64,000 nt of DNA from Hordeum vulgare subsp. vulgare (taxonomy: Eukaryota; Streptophyta; Magnoliopsida; Poales; Poaceae), in contig NC_058518.1 in assembly GCF_904849725.1 (NCBI RefSeq), positions 509,193,225 to 509,257,224 on the forward strand, written 5' to 3'. This document shows, in pieces, positions 9,876-22,814 of this stretch (position 1 is its first letter; each line of letters starts with the position of its first letter). Below the pieces are notes generated by a model. It was not told the origin of the DNA. It saw only the letters and a list, made by a program, of their open reading frames with translations, and ran no database searches. The position numbers and the translations under genes were made by a program.

Positions 9876-11427
9876 ATGCCAACTAGCTTTCATGAGGTGG
9901 TCGCGCATGGCACGACCAAGCTCCGTGTCGTGTACACGAACCTGAGCAGGGAGGTGCCGTTTTTTCTTCAACAGTTGAAGGAACGATGGTTTGACCACGC
10001 AGAGGATCATGAGAAGTTCTTCGGGCTTGATCTGGAGTACACGTCTGATCAAAGCGGTGTTGCCGTCATCCAAATATGCTTTGCAGGCCATGTCTTGATC
10101 TTCCAATGGGTGAGGTAAGTTTTGAGGCTTTCTTTGATCCAAGATAATGACATTGTAAGTTTATTTGTTTCAATCATAGTTGGTTCCCTTCAAATAGTTG
10201 TAGTGAAACAATTTTGATTAGTTGAAGGGGAGCACAATCTAATTGGAATAGTGTTCCATAATCTGAAAAATCATATTAGAATCAACTAGTGTTTAATATG
10301 TTCCATTGGAATCATAGTTGGCTCCCTTCAAATAGTTGTAGTGAAACAATTTTGATTACTTGAAGGGGAGCACAATCTAATTGGAATAGTGTTCCATAAT
10401 CTGAAAAATCGTATTAGAATCAACTAGTGTTTAATATGTTCCATTGGAACCATAGTTGGTTCCCTTCAAATAGTTGTAGTGAAACAATTTTGATTAGTTG
10501 AAGGGGAACACAATCTGATTGGAATAGTGCTCCATAATCTGAAAATTCGTATTAGAATGAACTAGTGTTTAATATGTTCCATTGGAATCATAGTTGGTTC
10601 GCTTCAAATAGTTGTAGTGAAACAATTTTGATTAGTTGAAGGGAACACAAACTGATTGGAATAGTGTTCCATAATCTGAAAAATCTGATTGGTTCAATAT
10701 GTTCCATTGAAATCATAGTTGTAGTGACACAATTTTATGCGGTGTTCTTTGATCCAAGGTTATGAAAATTGAATATAGCTAGTGATCTCTCTAGGTTCCA
10801 TTGGATAGCAATATGATATGTCATAGTCATGAAAATTGCATATAGCTAGTGATCTCTCTAGGTTCCATTGGATAGCTATAGTGATCTCTCTAGGTTCCAT
10901 TGCATATGTTCTATTTGAATCCTAAAGATAAGTTTCTCTTTAGTTCTAGTGAAACATGTTTCCTTATTGCAGCAGTATGTAACATTTGTTCCATTTTAAT
11001 TTGTTTCTGTTGCAGGAGTGACAAGCATTGTCCAGAACTCATGGAGTTCCTTCGCAGCGGCATCACTTTTGCTTCCGTTGACATAAGGAATGACAAGCTG
11101 AAGATGAGGCACAGCTTCGGTATTGAGATACCAGCTGGTTGCCTCGTTGATCTCCAAACGATATTCAGGCTTCGACATGACAGGACTTCGATGGCTCATA
11201 TGGCAGTTGCCTTGATCGACGAGTCATATGGTGATATGAAGACCAGTTTCCCAAAGTGTCAGCACAAACTTTGGGAGAAGGGCCCACTTGATGATATCAA
11301 CATTGAGTATGCAGCAAAAGATGCATACGTTTCATACGAGTTGTACCGCAAGATTCGAGTCGTCAACTATGGCCAGCGTCACCTCGAGGAACGTGGACAT
11401 TCTGATTTAGATGATTCAGACGAGTAG
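9876..11427 (+). CDS. DEDDy 3'-5' exonuclease (WRN-exo-like), CACTA cargo
   Basis: Two exons, 9876-10114 and 11016-11427, with GTAAGT donor and TTGCAG acceptor. They join in frame to a 216-aa protein that is one compact exonuclease domain. Motif I is FGLDLEY with D52 and E54; an aspartate of motif II lies in SVDIRND (D102 or D106); motif III is EYAAKD with Y178 and D182, the Y-x3-D of the DEDDy class. The family degrades single-strand or mismatched 3' ends (Werner exonuclease type). There is no helicase domain, as usual for plant small WRN-exo proteins. The ~900-bp intron carries 137-bp tandem repeats. A sister copy starts at 63262. The frame is intact, which is notable inside a transposon; possible roles are transposition or end processing, or a neutral passenger. 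No TATA box is obvious in the 187 bp upstream. Confidence 0.8.
10172..10735. repeat. 137-bp tandem repeats inside the exonuclease intron
   Basis: About four copies of a unit beginning CATAGTTGGTTCCCTTCAAA at roughly 10172, 10310, 10447 and 10586, each with AGTTGAAGGGGAGCACAATC and ATGTTCCATTGGAA. The later copies shorten. The same repeat fills the intron of the sister gene at 63562-64000, so the array predates the split of the two transposon copies. Confidence 0.85.
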
Positions 11428-11949
11428 TGTTCTGAACGTCGAACACTTGTATATATATCTATGGTAGCTATTATTATGTACTGTTTGGGCTAGTATCATG
11501 TACTTCTTGGACCAATTTATATATGTCTAGTTTCTGTTTGTGCCATTATAGTTTCCAAATTTGAATGGTTTAGCCCTTTCTAACTTCATTTGCTACTTTT
11601 GAATGGTTTAGCCCTTTCTAATTTCATGGTATCATGCATTTTGACCACATATATATACAAAAAGTCTTCAGTTCAAATAAGTTCAAAAAATGAAATCCCT
11701 TTTGTAACAGATCTGTTTTTGATTAAAACAATCATTTAAAAATGAAAGACCATTAGTTCCACGTGGCGTGCAGCGGAACCACGTGGCGTGCCGCGAAACC
11801 ACTTTTGTTGTGGGGGTCGCTTCTCCTTCTTCTCCTTGTGCTAGATATTGGTTATGCACTAGGGGAAGTAGGAGTAGCGACCATCATCGACGGTTGAAAA
11901 ATCAGGTGAGCTAGTGTCCACCATATATGAGAGAAGAAGAAATCCATTT
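11428..11949. other. 3' flank of exonuclease gene and degenerate array edge
   Basis: AT-rich 3' untranslated-type sequence up to about 11560, then a degraded satellite-like part (about 11560-11720) and a short GC-rich insert with twice-repeated CCACGTGGCGTGC (about 11758-11795). No coding motif. Confidence 0.4.
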
Positions 11950-14900
11950 GTGATGTGCCTTTGAATGGTGCATTTTGAACACACAAAAAGTATGGAGTTC
12001 AAATAAGTTAAAAAATGAAATCCCTTTGTAAGAGATGAGTTCTCGTTCGAAACCCTCCTACTTCGAGAGAGCTTGTCAGTTTTGTACACGAACTACATCC
12101 AGTTTTTGTCGTAGCCCTCTCAACTTTTTAACACATGCTATGTGGGTGAAATTATGGTAGCATGCCAACTTTCAACATTTTCAGAGTTCATTTGTAGTGC
12201 TTTTCAATTTCAGGGTCAACTAGCTCAAAAAAAAATAAGTAAATGCACGAAATATACCAAATGAAGTCAGAAATTGTTGAAATTTTGTGATGTGCCTTTG
12301 AATGGTGCATTTTGAACACACAAAAAGTATGGAGTTCAAATAAGTTCAAAAAAAAATGAAATCCCTTTGTAAGAGATGAGTTCTCGTTCGAAACCCTCCT
12401 ACTTCGAGAGAGATTGTTAGTTTTGTACACGAACTGCATCCAGTTTTTGTCGTAGCCCCCTCAACTTTTTAACACATGCTATGTGGGTGAAATGATGATA
12501 GCATGCCAACTTTCAACATTTTCAGAGTTCATTTGTAGTGCTTTTCAATTTCAGGGTCAACTAGCTCAAAAAAAAAATAGTAAATGCACGAAATATACCA
12601 AATGAAGTCAGAAATTGTTGAAATTTTGTGATGTGCCTTTGAATGGTGCATTTTGAACACACAAAAAGTATGGAGTTCAAATAAGTTCAAAAAAATGAAA
12701 TCCCTTTGTAAGAGATGAGTTCTCGTTCGAAACCGTGCTACTTCGAGAGAGATTGTTAGTTTTGTACACGAACTGCATCCAGTTTTTGTCGTAGCCCTCT
12801 CAACTTTTTAACACATGCTATGTGGGTGAAATTATGATAGCATGCCAACTTTCAACATTTTCAGAATTCATTTGTAGTGCTTTTCAATTTCAGGGTCAAC
12901 TAGCTCAAAAAAATAAGTAAATGCACGAAATATACCAAATGAAGTTAGAAATTGTTGAAATTTTGTGATGTGCCTTTGAATGGTGCATTTTGAACACACA
13001 AAAAGTATGGAGTTCAAATAAGTTCAGAAAAATGAAATCCCTTTGTAAGAGAAGAGTTCTCGTTCGAAACCGTGCTACTTCGAGAGAGATTGTCTGTTTT
13101 GTACACGAACTGCATCCAGTTTTTGTCGTAGCCCTCTCAACTTTTTAACACATGCTATGTGGGTGAAATGATGATAGCATGCCAACTTTCAACATTTTCA
13201 GACTTCATTTGTAGTGCTTTTCAATTTCAGGGTCAACTAGCTCAAAAAAAATAAGTAAATGCATGAAATATACCAAATTAAGTCAGAAATTGTTGAAATT
13301 TTGTGATGTGCCTTTGAATGGTGCATTTCGAGCACACAAAAAGTATGGAGTTCAAATAAGTTCAAAAAAAATGAAATCCCTTTATAAGAGATGAGTTCTC
13401 GTTCGAAACCCTCCTACTTCGAGAGAGCCTGTTAGTTTTGTACACGAACTGCATCCAGTTTTTGTCGTAGCCCTCTCAAGTTTTTAACACATGCTATGTG
13501 GGTGAAATGAAGATAGCATGCCAACTTTCAACATTTTCAGAGTTCATTTGTAGTGTTTTTCAATTTCAGGGTCAACTAGCTCAAAAAAAATAAGTAAATG
13601 CACGAAATATACCAAATTAAGTCAGAAATTGTTGAAATTTTGTGATGTGCCTTGGAATGGTGCATTGTTAACACACAAAAAGTATGGAGTTCAAATAAGT
13701 TCAAAAAAATGAAATCCCTTTGTAAGAGATGAGTTCTCGGTCGAAACCGTGCTACTTCGAGAGAGATTGTCAGTTTTGTACACGAACTGCATCCAGTATT
13801 TGTCGTAGCCCTCTCAACTTTTTAACACATGCTATGTGGGTGAAATGATTATACCATGACAACTTTCAACATTTTCAGAGTTCATTTGTAGTGCTTTTCA
13901 ATTTCAGGGTCAACTAGCTCAAAAACAATAAGTAAATGCACGAAATATACCAAATTAAGTCAGAAATTGTTGAAATTTGGTGATGTGCCTTTGAATGGTG
14001 CATTTTGAACACACAAAAAGTATGGAGTTCAAATAAGTTCAAAAAAATGAAATCCCTTTGTAAGAGATGAGTTCTCGTTCGAAACCGTGCTACTTCGAAA
14101 GAGATTGTCAGTTTTGAACACGAACTGCATCCAGTTTTTGTCGTAGCCCTCTCAACTTTTTAACACATGCTATGTGGGTGAAATGATGATAGCATGCCAA
14201 CTTTCAACATTTTCAGAGTTCATTTGTAGTGCTTTTCAATTTCAGGGTCAACTAGCTCAAAAAAATAAGTAAATGCACGAAATATACCAAATGAAGTCAG
14301 AAATTGTTGAAATTTTGTGATGTGCCTTTGAATGGTGCATTTTGAACACACAAAATGTATGGAGTTCAAATAAGTTCAAAAAAAATGAAATCCCTTTGTA
14401 AGAGATAAGTTCTCGTTCGAAACCCTCCTACTTCGAGAGAGATTGTTAGTTCTGTACACGAACTGCATCCAGTTTTTGTCGTAGCCCCCTCAACTTTTTA
14501 ACACATGCTATGTGTGTGAAATGATGATAGCATGCCAACTGTCAACATTTTCAGAGTTCATTTGTAGTGCTTTTCAATTTCAGGGTCAACTAGCTCAAAA
14601 AAAATAGTAAATGCACGAAATATACCAAATGAAGTCAGAAATTGTTGAAATTTTGTGATGTGCCTTTGAATGGTGCATTTTGAACACACAAAAAGTATGG
14701 AGTTCAAATAAGTTCAAAAAAATGAAATCCCTTTGTAAGAGATAAGTTCTCGTTCGAAACCCTCCTACTTCGAGAGAGATTGTTAGTTTTGTACACGAAC
14801 TGCATCCAGTTTTTGTCGTAGCCCCCTCAACTTTTTAACACATGCTATGTGGGTGAAATGATGATAGCATGCCAACTTTCAACATTTTCAGAGTTCATTT

Positions 14901-17900
14901 GTAGTGCTTTTCAATTTCAGGGTCAACTAGCTCAAAAAAAAAAATAGTAAATGCACGAAATATACCAAATGAAGTCAGAAATTGTTGAAATTTTGTGATG
15001 TGCCTTTGAATGGTGCATTTTGAACACACAAAAAGTATGGAGTTCAAATAAGTTCAAAAAAATGAAATCCCTTTGTAAGAGATGAGTTCTCGTTCGAAAC
15101 CGTGCTACTTCGAGAGAGATTGTTAGTTTTGTACACGAACTGCATCCAGTTTTTGTCGTAGCCCTCTCAACTTTTTAACACATGCTATGTGGGTGAAATT
15201 ATGATAGCATGCCAACTTTCAACATTTTCAGAATTCATTTGTAGTGCTTTTCAATTTCAGGGTCAACTAGCTCAAAAAAATAAGTAAATGCACGAAATAT
15301 ACCAAATGAAGTTAGAAATTGTTGAAATTTTGTGATGTGCCTTTGAATGGTGCATTTTGAACACACAAAAAGTATGGAGTTCAAATAAGTTCAGAAAAAT
15401 GAAATCCCTTTGTAAGAGAAGAGTTCTCGTTCGAAACCGTGCTACTTCGAGAGAGATTGTCTGTTTTGTACACGAACTGCATCCAGTTTTTGTCGTAGCC
15501 CTCTCAACTTTTTAACACATGCTATGTGGGTGAAATGATGATAGCATGCCAACTTTCAACATTTTCAGACTTCATTTGTAGTGCTTTTCAATTTCAGGGT
15601 CAACTAGCTCAAAAAAAATAAGTAAATGCATGAAATATACCAAATTAAGTCAGAAATTGTTGAAATTTTGTGATGTGCCTTTGAATGGTGCATTTCGAGC
15701 ACACAAAAAGTATGGAGTTCAAATAAGTTCAAAAAAATGAAATCCCTTTATAAGAGATGAGTTCTCGTTCGAAACCCTCCTACTTCGAGAGAGCCTGTTA
15801 GTTTTGTACACGAACTGCATCCAGTTTTTGTCGTAGCCCTCTCAAGTTTTTAACACATGCTATGTGGGTGAAATGAAGATAGCATGCCAACTTTCAACAT
15901 TTTCAGAGTTCATTTGTAGTGTTTTTCAATTTCAGGGTCAACTAGCTCAAAAAAAATAAGTAAATGCACGAAATATACCAAATTAAGTCAGAAATTGTTG
16001 AAATTTTGTGATGTGCCTTGGAATGGTGCATTGTTAACACACAAAAAGTATGGAGTTCAAATAAGTTCAAAAAAATGAAATCCCTTTGTAAGAGATGAGT
16101 TCTCGGTCGAAACCGTGCTACTTCGAGAGAGATTGTCAGTTTTGTACACGAACTGCATCCAGTATTTGTCGTAGCCCTCTCAACTTTTTAACACATGCTA
16201 TGTGGGTGAAATGATGATACCATGACAACTTTCAACATTTTCAGAGTTCATTTGTAGTGCTTTTCAATTTCAGGGTCAACTAGCTCAAAAACAATAAGTA
16301 AATGCACGAAATATACCAAATTAAGTCAGAAATTGTTGAAATTTGGTGATGTGCCTTTGAATGGTGCATTTTGAACACACAAAAAGTATGGAATTCAAAT
16401 AAGTTCAAAAAAATGAAATCCCTTTGTAAGAGATGAGTTCTCGTTCGAAACCGTGCTACTTCGAAAGAGATTGTCAGTTTTGTACACGAACTGCATCCAG
16501 TTTTTGTCGTAGCCCTCTCAACTTTTTAACACATGCTATGTGGGTGAAATGATGATAGCATGCCAACTTTCAACATTTTCAGAGTTCATTTGTAGTGCTT
16601 TTCAATTTCAGGGTCAACTAGCTCAAAAAAAATAAGTAAATGCACGAAATATACCAAATGAAGTCAGAAATTGTTGAAATTTTGTGATGTGCCTTTGAAT
16701 GGTGCATTTTGAACACACAAAATGTATGGAGTTCAAATAAGTTCAAAAAAAATGAAATCCCTTTGTAAGAGATAAGTTCTCGTTCGAAACCCTCCTACTT
16801 CGAGAGAGATTGTTAGTTCTGTACACGAACTGCATCCAGTTTTTGTCGTAGCCCCCTCAACTTTTTAACACATGCTATGTGTGTGAAATGATGATAGCAT
16901 GCCAACTGTCAACATTTTCAGAGTTCATTTGTAGTGCTTTTCAATTTCAGGGTCAACTAGCTCAAAAAAAATAGTAAATGCACGAAATATACCAAATGAA
17001 GTCAGAAATTGTTGAAATTTTGTGATGTGCCTTTGAATGGTGCATTTTGAACACACAAAAAGTATGGAGTTCAAATAAGTTCAAAAAAATGAAATCCCTT
17101 TGTAAGAGATGAGTTCTCGTTCGAAACCGTGCTACTTCGAGAGAGATTGTCTGTTTTGTACACGAACTGCATCCAGTTTTTGTCGTTGCCCTCTCAACTT
17201 TTTAACACATGCTATTTGGGTGAAATGATAATAGCATGCCAACTTTCATCATTTTCAGAGTTCATTTGTAGTGCTTTTCAATTTCAGGGTCAACTAGCTC
17301 AAAAAAAAAGTAAATGCACGAAATATACCAAATGAAGTCAGAAATTGTTGAAATTTTGTGATGTGCCTTTGAATGGTGCATTTTGAACACACAAAAAGTA
17401 TGGAGTTCAAATAAGTTCAAAAAAATGAAATCCCTTTGTAAGAGATGAGTTCTCGTTCGAAACCGTGCTACTTCGAGAGAGATTGTCAGTTTTGTACACG
17501 AACTGCATCGAGTTTTTGTCGTAGCCCTCTCAACTTTTTAACACATGCTATGTGGGTCAAATTATGATAGCATGCCAACTTTCAACATTTTCAGAGTTCA
17601 TTTGTAGTGCTTTTCAATTTCAGGGTCAACTAGCTTAAAAAATAAGTAAATGCACGAAATATACCACATGAAGTCAGAAATTGTTGAAATTTTGTGATTT
17701 GCCTTTGAAGGGTGCATTTCGAGCACACAAAAAGTATGGAGTTCAAATAAGTTCAAAAAAAATGAAATCCCTTTGTAAGAGATAAGTTCTCGTTCGAAAC
17801 CCTGCTACTTCGAGAGAGATTGTTAGTTTTGTACACGAACTGCATCCAGTTTTTGTCGTAGCCCTCTCAAGTTTTTAACAGATACTATGTGGGTGAAATG

Positions 17901-18713
17901 ATGGTAGCATGCCAACTTTCAACATTTTCAGAGTTCATTTGTAGTGCTTTTCAATTTCAGGGTCAACTAGCTCAAAAAAAAAGTAAATGCACGAAATATA
18001 CCAAATGAAGTCAGAAATTGTTGAAATTTTGTGATGTGCCTTTGAATGGTGCATTTTGAACACACAAAATGTATGGAGTTCAAATAAGTTCAAAAAAAAT
18101 GAAATCCCTTTGTAAGAGATGAGTTCTCGTTCGAAACCCTCCTACTTCGAGAGAGATTGTTAGTTTTGTACACGAACTGCATGCAGTTTTTGTCGTAGCC
18201 CCCTCAACTTTTTAACACATGCTATGTGGGTGAAATGATGATAGCATGCCAACTTTCAACATTTTCAGAGTTCATTTGTAGTGCTTTTCAATTTCAGGGT
18301 CAACTAGCTGAAAAAAATTAGTAAATGCACGAAATATAGCAAATGAAGTCAGAAATTGTTGAAATTTTGTGATGTGCCTTTGAATGGTGCATTTTGAACA
18401 CACAAAAAGTATGGAGTTCAAATAAGTTCAAAAAAATGAAATCCCTTTGTAAGAGATGAGTTCTCGTTCGAAACCGTGCTACTTCGAGAGAGATTGTTAG
18501 TTTTGTACACGAACTGCTTCCAGTTTTTGTCGTAGCCCTCTCAACTTTTTAACACATGCTATGTGGGTGAAATGATGATAGCATGCCAACTTTCAACATT
18601 TTCAGAGTTCATTTGTAGTTCTTTTCAATTTCAGGGTCAACTAGCTCAAAAAAATAAGTAAATGCACGAAATATACCAAATGAAGTCACAAATTGTTGAA
18701 ATTTTGTGATGTG
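11950..18713 (+). repeat. Afa-type satellite array, 20 monomers of ~338 bp
   Basis: Tandem head-to-tail monomers marked by GTGATGTGCCTTTGAATGG at about 11951, 12290, 12628, 12967, 13306, 13644, 13979, 14318, 14656, 14997, 15334, 15671, 16010, 16348, 16685, 17023, 17361, 17697, 18032 and 18370. Unit length and key words agree with the Triticeae Afa/pAs1 family as I remember it. Monomers are highly similar. The array continues at 27351 after the nested CACTA. Short open frames within it are not genes. Confidence 0.9.
12400..17100 (+). repeat. Seven-monomer higher-order duplication (~2,366 bp period)
   Basis: Private variants recur at a fixed distance of ~2,366 bp: CTTGGAATGGTGCATTGTTA at 13651 and 16017, AGTTCAGAAAAATG at 13021 and 15388, and the paired CAGTATTTGTCG and CCATGACAACT variants. 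Copy one spans about 12400-14735 and copy two about 14766-17100. This is a recent segmental tandem duplication of seven satellite monomers. Confidence 0.8.
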
Positions 18714-18999
18714 CACTACAAGAAATATGCTCATATGTGATGTTTTTTTAAATGTCGTTGACGAATTCGTCATAAATCTATGACGATTTCATCCGAGATC
18801 ATCGTAAACCGTTTGAGGGGATCAAATCTACATATAAATTACGACGATGTGAGTCAAAACGTCGTAACCGCATAAGATGAGATCGTCATAACTTTTACGA
18901 CGATTGTAAAAATGTCGTAACATGTTCTAACTATGTTGACATGTCACTCGTGGGTCCATTCTATCCCACCTGATCCTAGTTTGTGAAGCAACCTACTAT

Positions 19000-20050
19000 T
19001 CTATCATTCCGAAAATTCTCGAAAAATTCTCATAAATACTTTGGACTATATATTTCTCAAATATGTGAAAACCCTCCCTTCCATAGTTCAAAAATAATTC
19101 AAAAATATTCATTTTCCTATTCTGTTCAGAATAGCACTTTGTGTAGGAAGTGCTATTTCTATTTCTTTGATTACCCTCATATTGTTTGGGCACTCTTTCC
19201 TATCCAAATCATTGCCTCATGAAAACTTTCGTAACGATTTGCCTAGTAAATCTTTCTCAGCAAATTTCCAAAGTTTGTGTTCAGCTAATAGCTTTGTGAA
19301 GGAAGTACTAGATAAGAATATCCTGATGAGTTGAATTTTTTCCACATCATCTATGTGCCCAAAACATAGCTCTCCATAAAATTTTAACCACATCTAACAA
19401 TCCACGTGAGCTCATCATCCAATCTTTGTTTTTGGTAATATTTTCATTTTGTGAAGCAACTAGACTTTATATTGCTTTATAGTTGATGAAAATTTACCAC
19501 GGGATGATACTGACCATATAACCTCACTCCACCAAATTTTAACTCATTTAATTCAGCCAGTTTCCCTTAATATTTTTCCCAATATTCTGTTCAGTAGAGA
19601 GCATTGTGAAGGAAGTATAATTTTTCTTTATCCAAATTTTATGAAATTTTTACAGTACCTTAATGTGCCCAAATTATCATCCTCCTCCAAATTTCAGCTC
19701 AATCCAATCATCTATGTGAACCCAGTTTCAATTACCATTTTCTGTCCAGATTGGCACATTGTAAAGGAAGTGTCACTTTTGCATGTCCAAATGTTATAAT
19801 TTTTATACAGTGCCTTCATACACCCAAATTAACATCATACACCAAATTTCAGCTCAATCCATTCATTCATTTGATCCCATCTTCAACATTCATATTTCTG
19901 CACAATGTGTTAGTTTGCAAAGCAAGTGCCACCTAGTTTCATCCATTTGAGCTAAAAATTTGCCAAGAGAGTCTCCTTATTAGATGATCATACTCAGCCA
20001 GAATTTAGTCCCATTGTCTATGTGAATTACCCGCACCGCTAATCAAACAC
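19000..20050. repeat. Degenerate ~150-bp repeats in the left part of the Pack-CACTA
   Basis: A motif with TCTGTTCAG..GCA-TTTGTGAAGGAAGT followed by TTTC..CCAAATT recurs loosely near 19125, 19290, 19590 and 19755. A segment with TTTCCACATCATCTATGTGC is present both at 19340 and at 22395, showing internal duplication. No coding capacity. Confidence 0.5.
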
Positions 20051-20289
20051 TTGGCTGCTAATTTATGTTTGAGCTTAGTTCAGTCTCCTCGTGAGATTCT
20101 TCTATTGTATTCTTATTGCTAACACCTACCGAGGGATTGATCAACCCACCAGACATGCCTATTCCACCTAGAACGCGTGGCAACACAACGGTCAGGCGGT
20201 GACCATGCGGCTGGCATGCAAGTTCACGCGCTTTGAAGTTTGGGCCCTCGACCACCATCCAAACCTCGACGTCAAGGCACCACGCCATG

Positions 20290-21565
20290 TATTTCTAATT
20301 AAATAGATACTTATATACCTATAAATGATTTTTGGGAAAAATAAAGAGCAAACTATAATGCAGCTGCAGTTCAAATTTAACCCGCTTCCAGCTCAATCGA
20401 CATAAATTTGTCTTTTTCACGAGAGGTGGATAAAAGATTTTAACACCTAACCATTTTGTCAATTGTACATTAAATATGGACTAGTATTTTATAAAAATAA
20501 TTTGGTCTAATTTTGAAACAAATATATGGTAGGTCCTTCACAAAAAAACTCATTTTGGTCACTTGAAAAATCGAAAATGAATTTTTCATACAAGGAAAAT
20601 GAAAACTTCCTTAATCAACATTGTTTGCCATTCCAATATGCACCCTTGTGCATAATATTATATCATTTCAACAAACTATGTCATGAATGTGGTCATAAGA
20701 TTGATCATTTGACTTGAAAGCCATGAATCTTCACACATGATAGCCCATTTCTAGGAACACTTTATTTAAAATAATTGTCGCATTACTTGTTTATTATTTT
20801 TCCTAGTAACGTTGTCACATATAATGACACAATGCAATGGTTTTCCATTTTCTTGAATTTGTTTTGAATTTTTCATGGCCATTTCAAAACGCGGTCAAAA
20901 CATCGGGTATGACCGTTCCTACCTAGTGGTTGAACCTTGACAATATTTTGGTGTTTCTATGATTAAATAGATAATTGTGTACCTAAAATGATTTTTAAGA
21001 AAAATAAAGAGCAAACTATAATGTAGCTGCAGTTCAAATTTGACCCGCTTTCAGCTTATCAACAAAACTTTGTCTTTTTCACGAGAGGTCGATAAAATCC
21101 ATTAACACCCAACCATTTGGTCAATTGTACATTAAATATGTCCTAGTATGTTAGAAAAATGATTTGGTACAATTTTGTTACAAATATATGGTAGGTCCTT
21201 CACAAAAAAACTCATTTTGGGCACTTAAAAATGGAAAATGATTTTTTCATGCAAGGAAAATGAAAACTTCCTTAAGTAACATTGTTTGCCATTTCAATAT
21301 GCACCCTTGTGCACAATATTAGATCTTTTAAACAAACTATGCCATGAATGTGACCATAAGATTGATCATTTGGCTTGAAAGCCATTAATCTTCACACATG
21401 ATAGCTCATTTCCGAGAACATTTTTAAAAAATATTTGCCATATTACAAGGTTATTATTTTACCTAGTAACTTTGTCACATATAATGACACAATGTGAAGG
21501 TTTTCTATTTTTTTGATTTTTTTTGAATATTTCACGTCCACTTCAAAATGTGGTCAAAACGGCGG
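20290..21565. repeat. ~670-bp tandem duplication inside the Pack-CACTA
   Basis: About 20290-20905 and 20957-21565 are two copies of the same non-coding sequence, sharing for example AATAAAGAGCAAACTATAAT, CTTTTTCACGAGAGGT and GGTAGGTCCTTCACAAAAAA in the same order with scattered substitutions. No gene seen in either copy. Confidence 0.75.
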
Positions 21566-21796
21566 GTATGTCGACCATTCATATTATTTGAAAATGTAAC
21601 AAGCTCTCATGTTTATGAAATTTGGTGTTGTATTGGTTTATAGTCTCTAGAAGGCGTGGAAAGTTTGTGAAAAAAATTACTAAGTTTGATCATGTTTATT
21701 TTGACAAAAGTAATAGTCTAAAGAAACACAAATTATTTAAAGCTTTCCTATTGGATGGAATAGAGCTCTCCTGGATCGATGACTTGGTTCTATTCA

Positions 21797-22170
21797 ACTG
21801 CGCAAGGAAGGCTGCGAGGAGAGCGCGTGGTGGCGCCGCCAGGGTGGTGCCGCGGCTGCGGGTGGTCCGATGCATGGCGGCGTCGGATGCCGCGCAGCTC
21901 AAGAGCGCTCGGGAGGACATCAAGGAGATCCTCAAAACCACCTACTGCCACTCCATCCTGGTACCTCCTCGCTCTCTCTCTACATATACATGCTTTCAGC
22001 TCTACCTCCAGGTTGCAAATCCATCATCGTATTCCTTTCCTGCTAACAAACTGAATAAAGCTTGACCGCATCAAAAATTTCATCTGTACCGCTCCAAAGT
22101 TCTCTTCACTTGCCGTTTTATGAGCGCAAAAGCAGTGACACGCTCGTCCGCCGCTGCAGGTGAGACTGGG
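21797..22170 (+). pseudogene. Captured fragment of chloroplast ascorbate peroxidase
   Basis: The frame ending at 21960 reads RCMAASDAAQLKSAREDIKE and continues to KTTYCHSIL, which matches the mature N-terminus of stromal/thylakoid ascorbate peroxidase. A GTACCT donor follows at 21961 and an acceptor at 22158-22159. The next exon begins VRLG as expected but then loses similarity, so the capture breakpoint is about 22170. The catalytic arginine/histidine region and the rest of the enzyme are absent. The retained intron shows genomic rather than cDNA capture. Non-functional. Confidence 0.75.
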
Positions 22171-22461
22171 CATTGTGCTGGTCTCCGGCTGCCGCCTCGC
22201 GTTGATCCAACGGACGGGTGACGACGATGAAAACAGTTGGTGCACCACGCCGCAGCCACCCGTGCCACTGTCTTTTGGATGGAGCACGAGGTTGGCCTGT
22301 GTGTGTTTTGCTTCTTGGAATCTTGGCATCATCGAAGCTGCTATCAAAAGGAGTTGAGATGAGTGCTTCACATAGCTAATGGCCACATCGAAGTTGAATT
22401 TTTTCCACATCATCTATGTGCCCAAAACATAGATTCCTCTATTTTTAGTATTTGCAAACTA

Positions 22462-22554
22462 CTCCCTCCGTCCCAAAATAAGTGTCTCAAGCTTAGTACA
22501 AGTTTGTACTAGAGCTTGTACAAAGTTGAGACAGTTATTTTGGGACGAAGGGAG
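22462..22554. mobile_element. Stowaway MITE (Thalos-like, 93 bp)
   Basis: Terminal repeats CTCCCTCCGTCCCAAAATAA and the inverse end, flanked by TA at 22460-22461 and 22555-22556. A second copy of the same element lies at 58602-58694. No coding capacity. Confidence 0.9.
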
Positions 22555-22617
22555 TATTTTAAATCACTGATTTTCCGAACCAATCAAAACCCTTCCCACG
22601 GATCGATGACATGGCGC

Positions 22618-22672
22618 CCATCCATCCATCCATCCATCTCTTCATCCCACATCCATCCATCCATCCATCTAA
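22618..22672. repeat. CATC-type microsatellite
   Basis: Two runs of (CATC)n/(ATCC)n separated by a short spacer, just upstream of the Ca2+-ATPase fragment in what was probably its 5' leader. Confidence 0.8.
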
Positions 22673-22814
22673 GTACAGAAAAAAAACTAAAAAAAGCAAC
22701 CCAAACCCTAGGTCAGATCCCCCCATCCCACCCTTCCTCCTTAGTCCCCATCTCCTCGCCGCCGCCGCCACCTCCTCCCCGTCCCCGCCCCCCTCCCGAT
22801 CCCCACCACCTCGT

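Noticed and set aside
11859..12439. Frames reading through satellite monomers on the minus strand
   Set aside because: They recur with satellite periodicity and break in most monomers; byproduct of repeat.
11950..18713. Possible CRISPR-like or other regularly spaced array
   Set aside because: No alternating repeat/unique-spacer structure; whole 338-bp unit is conserved, as in a eukaryotic satellite.
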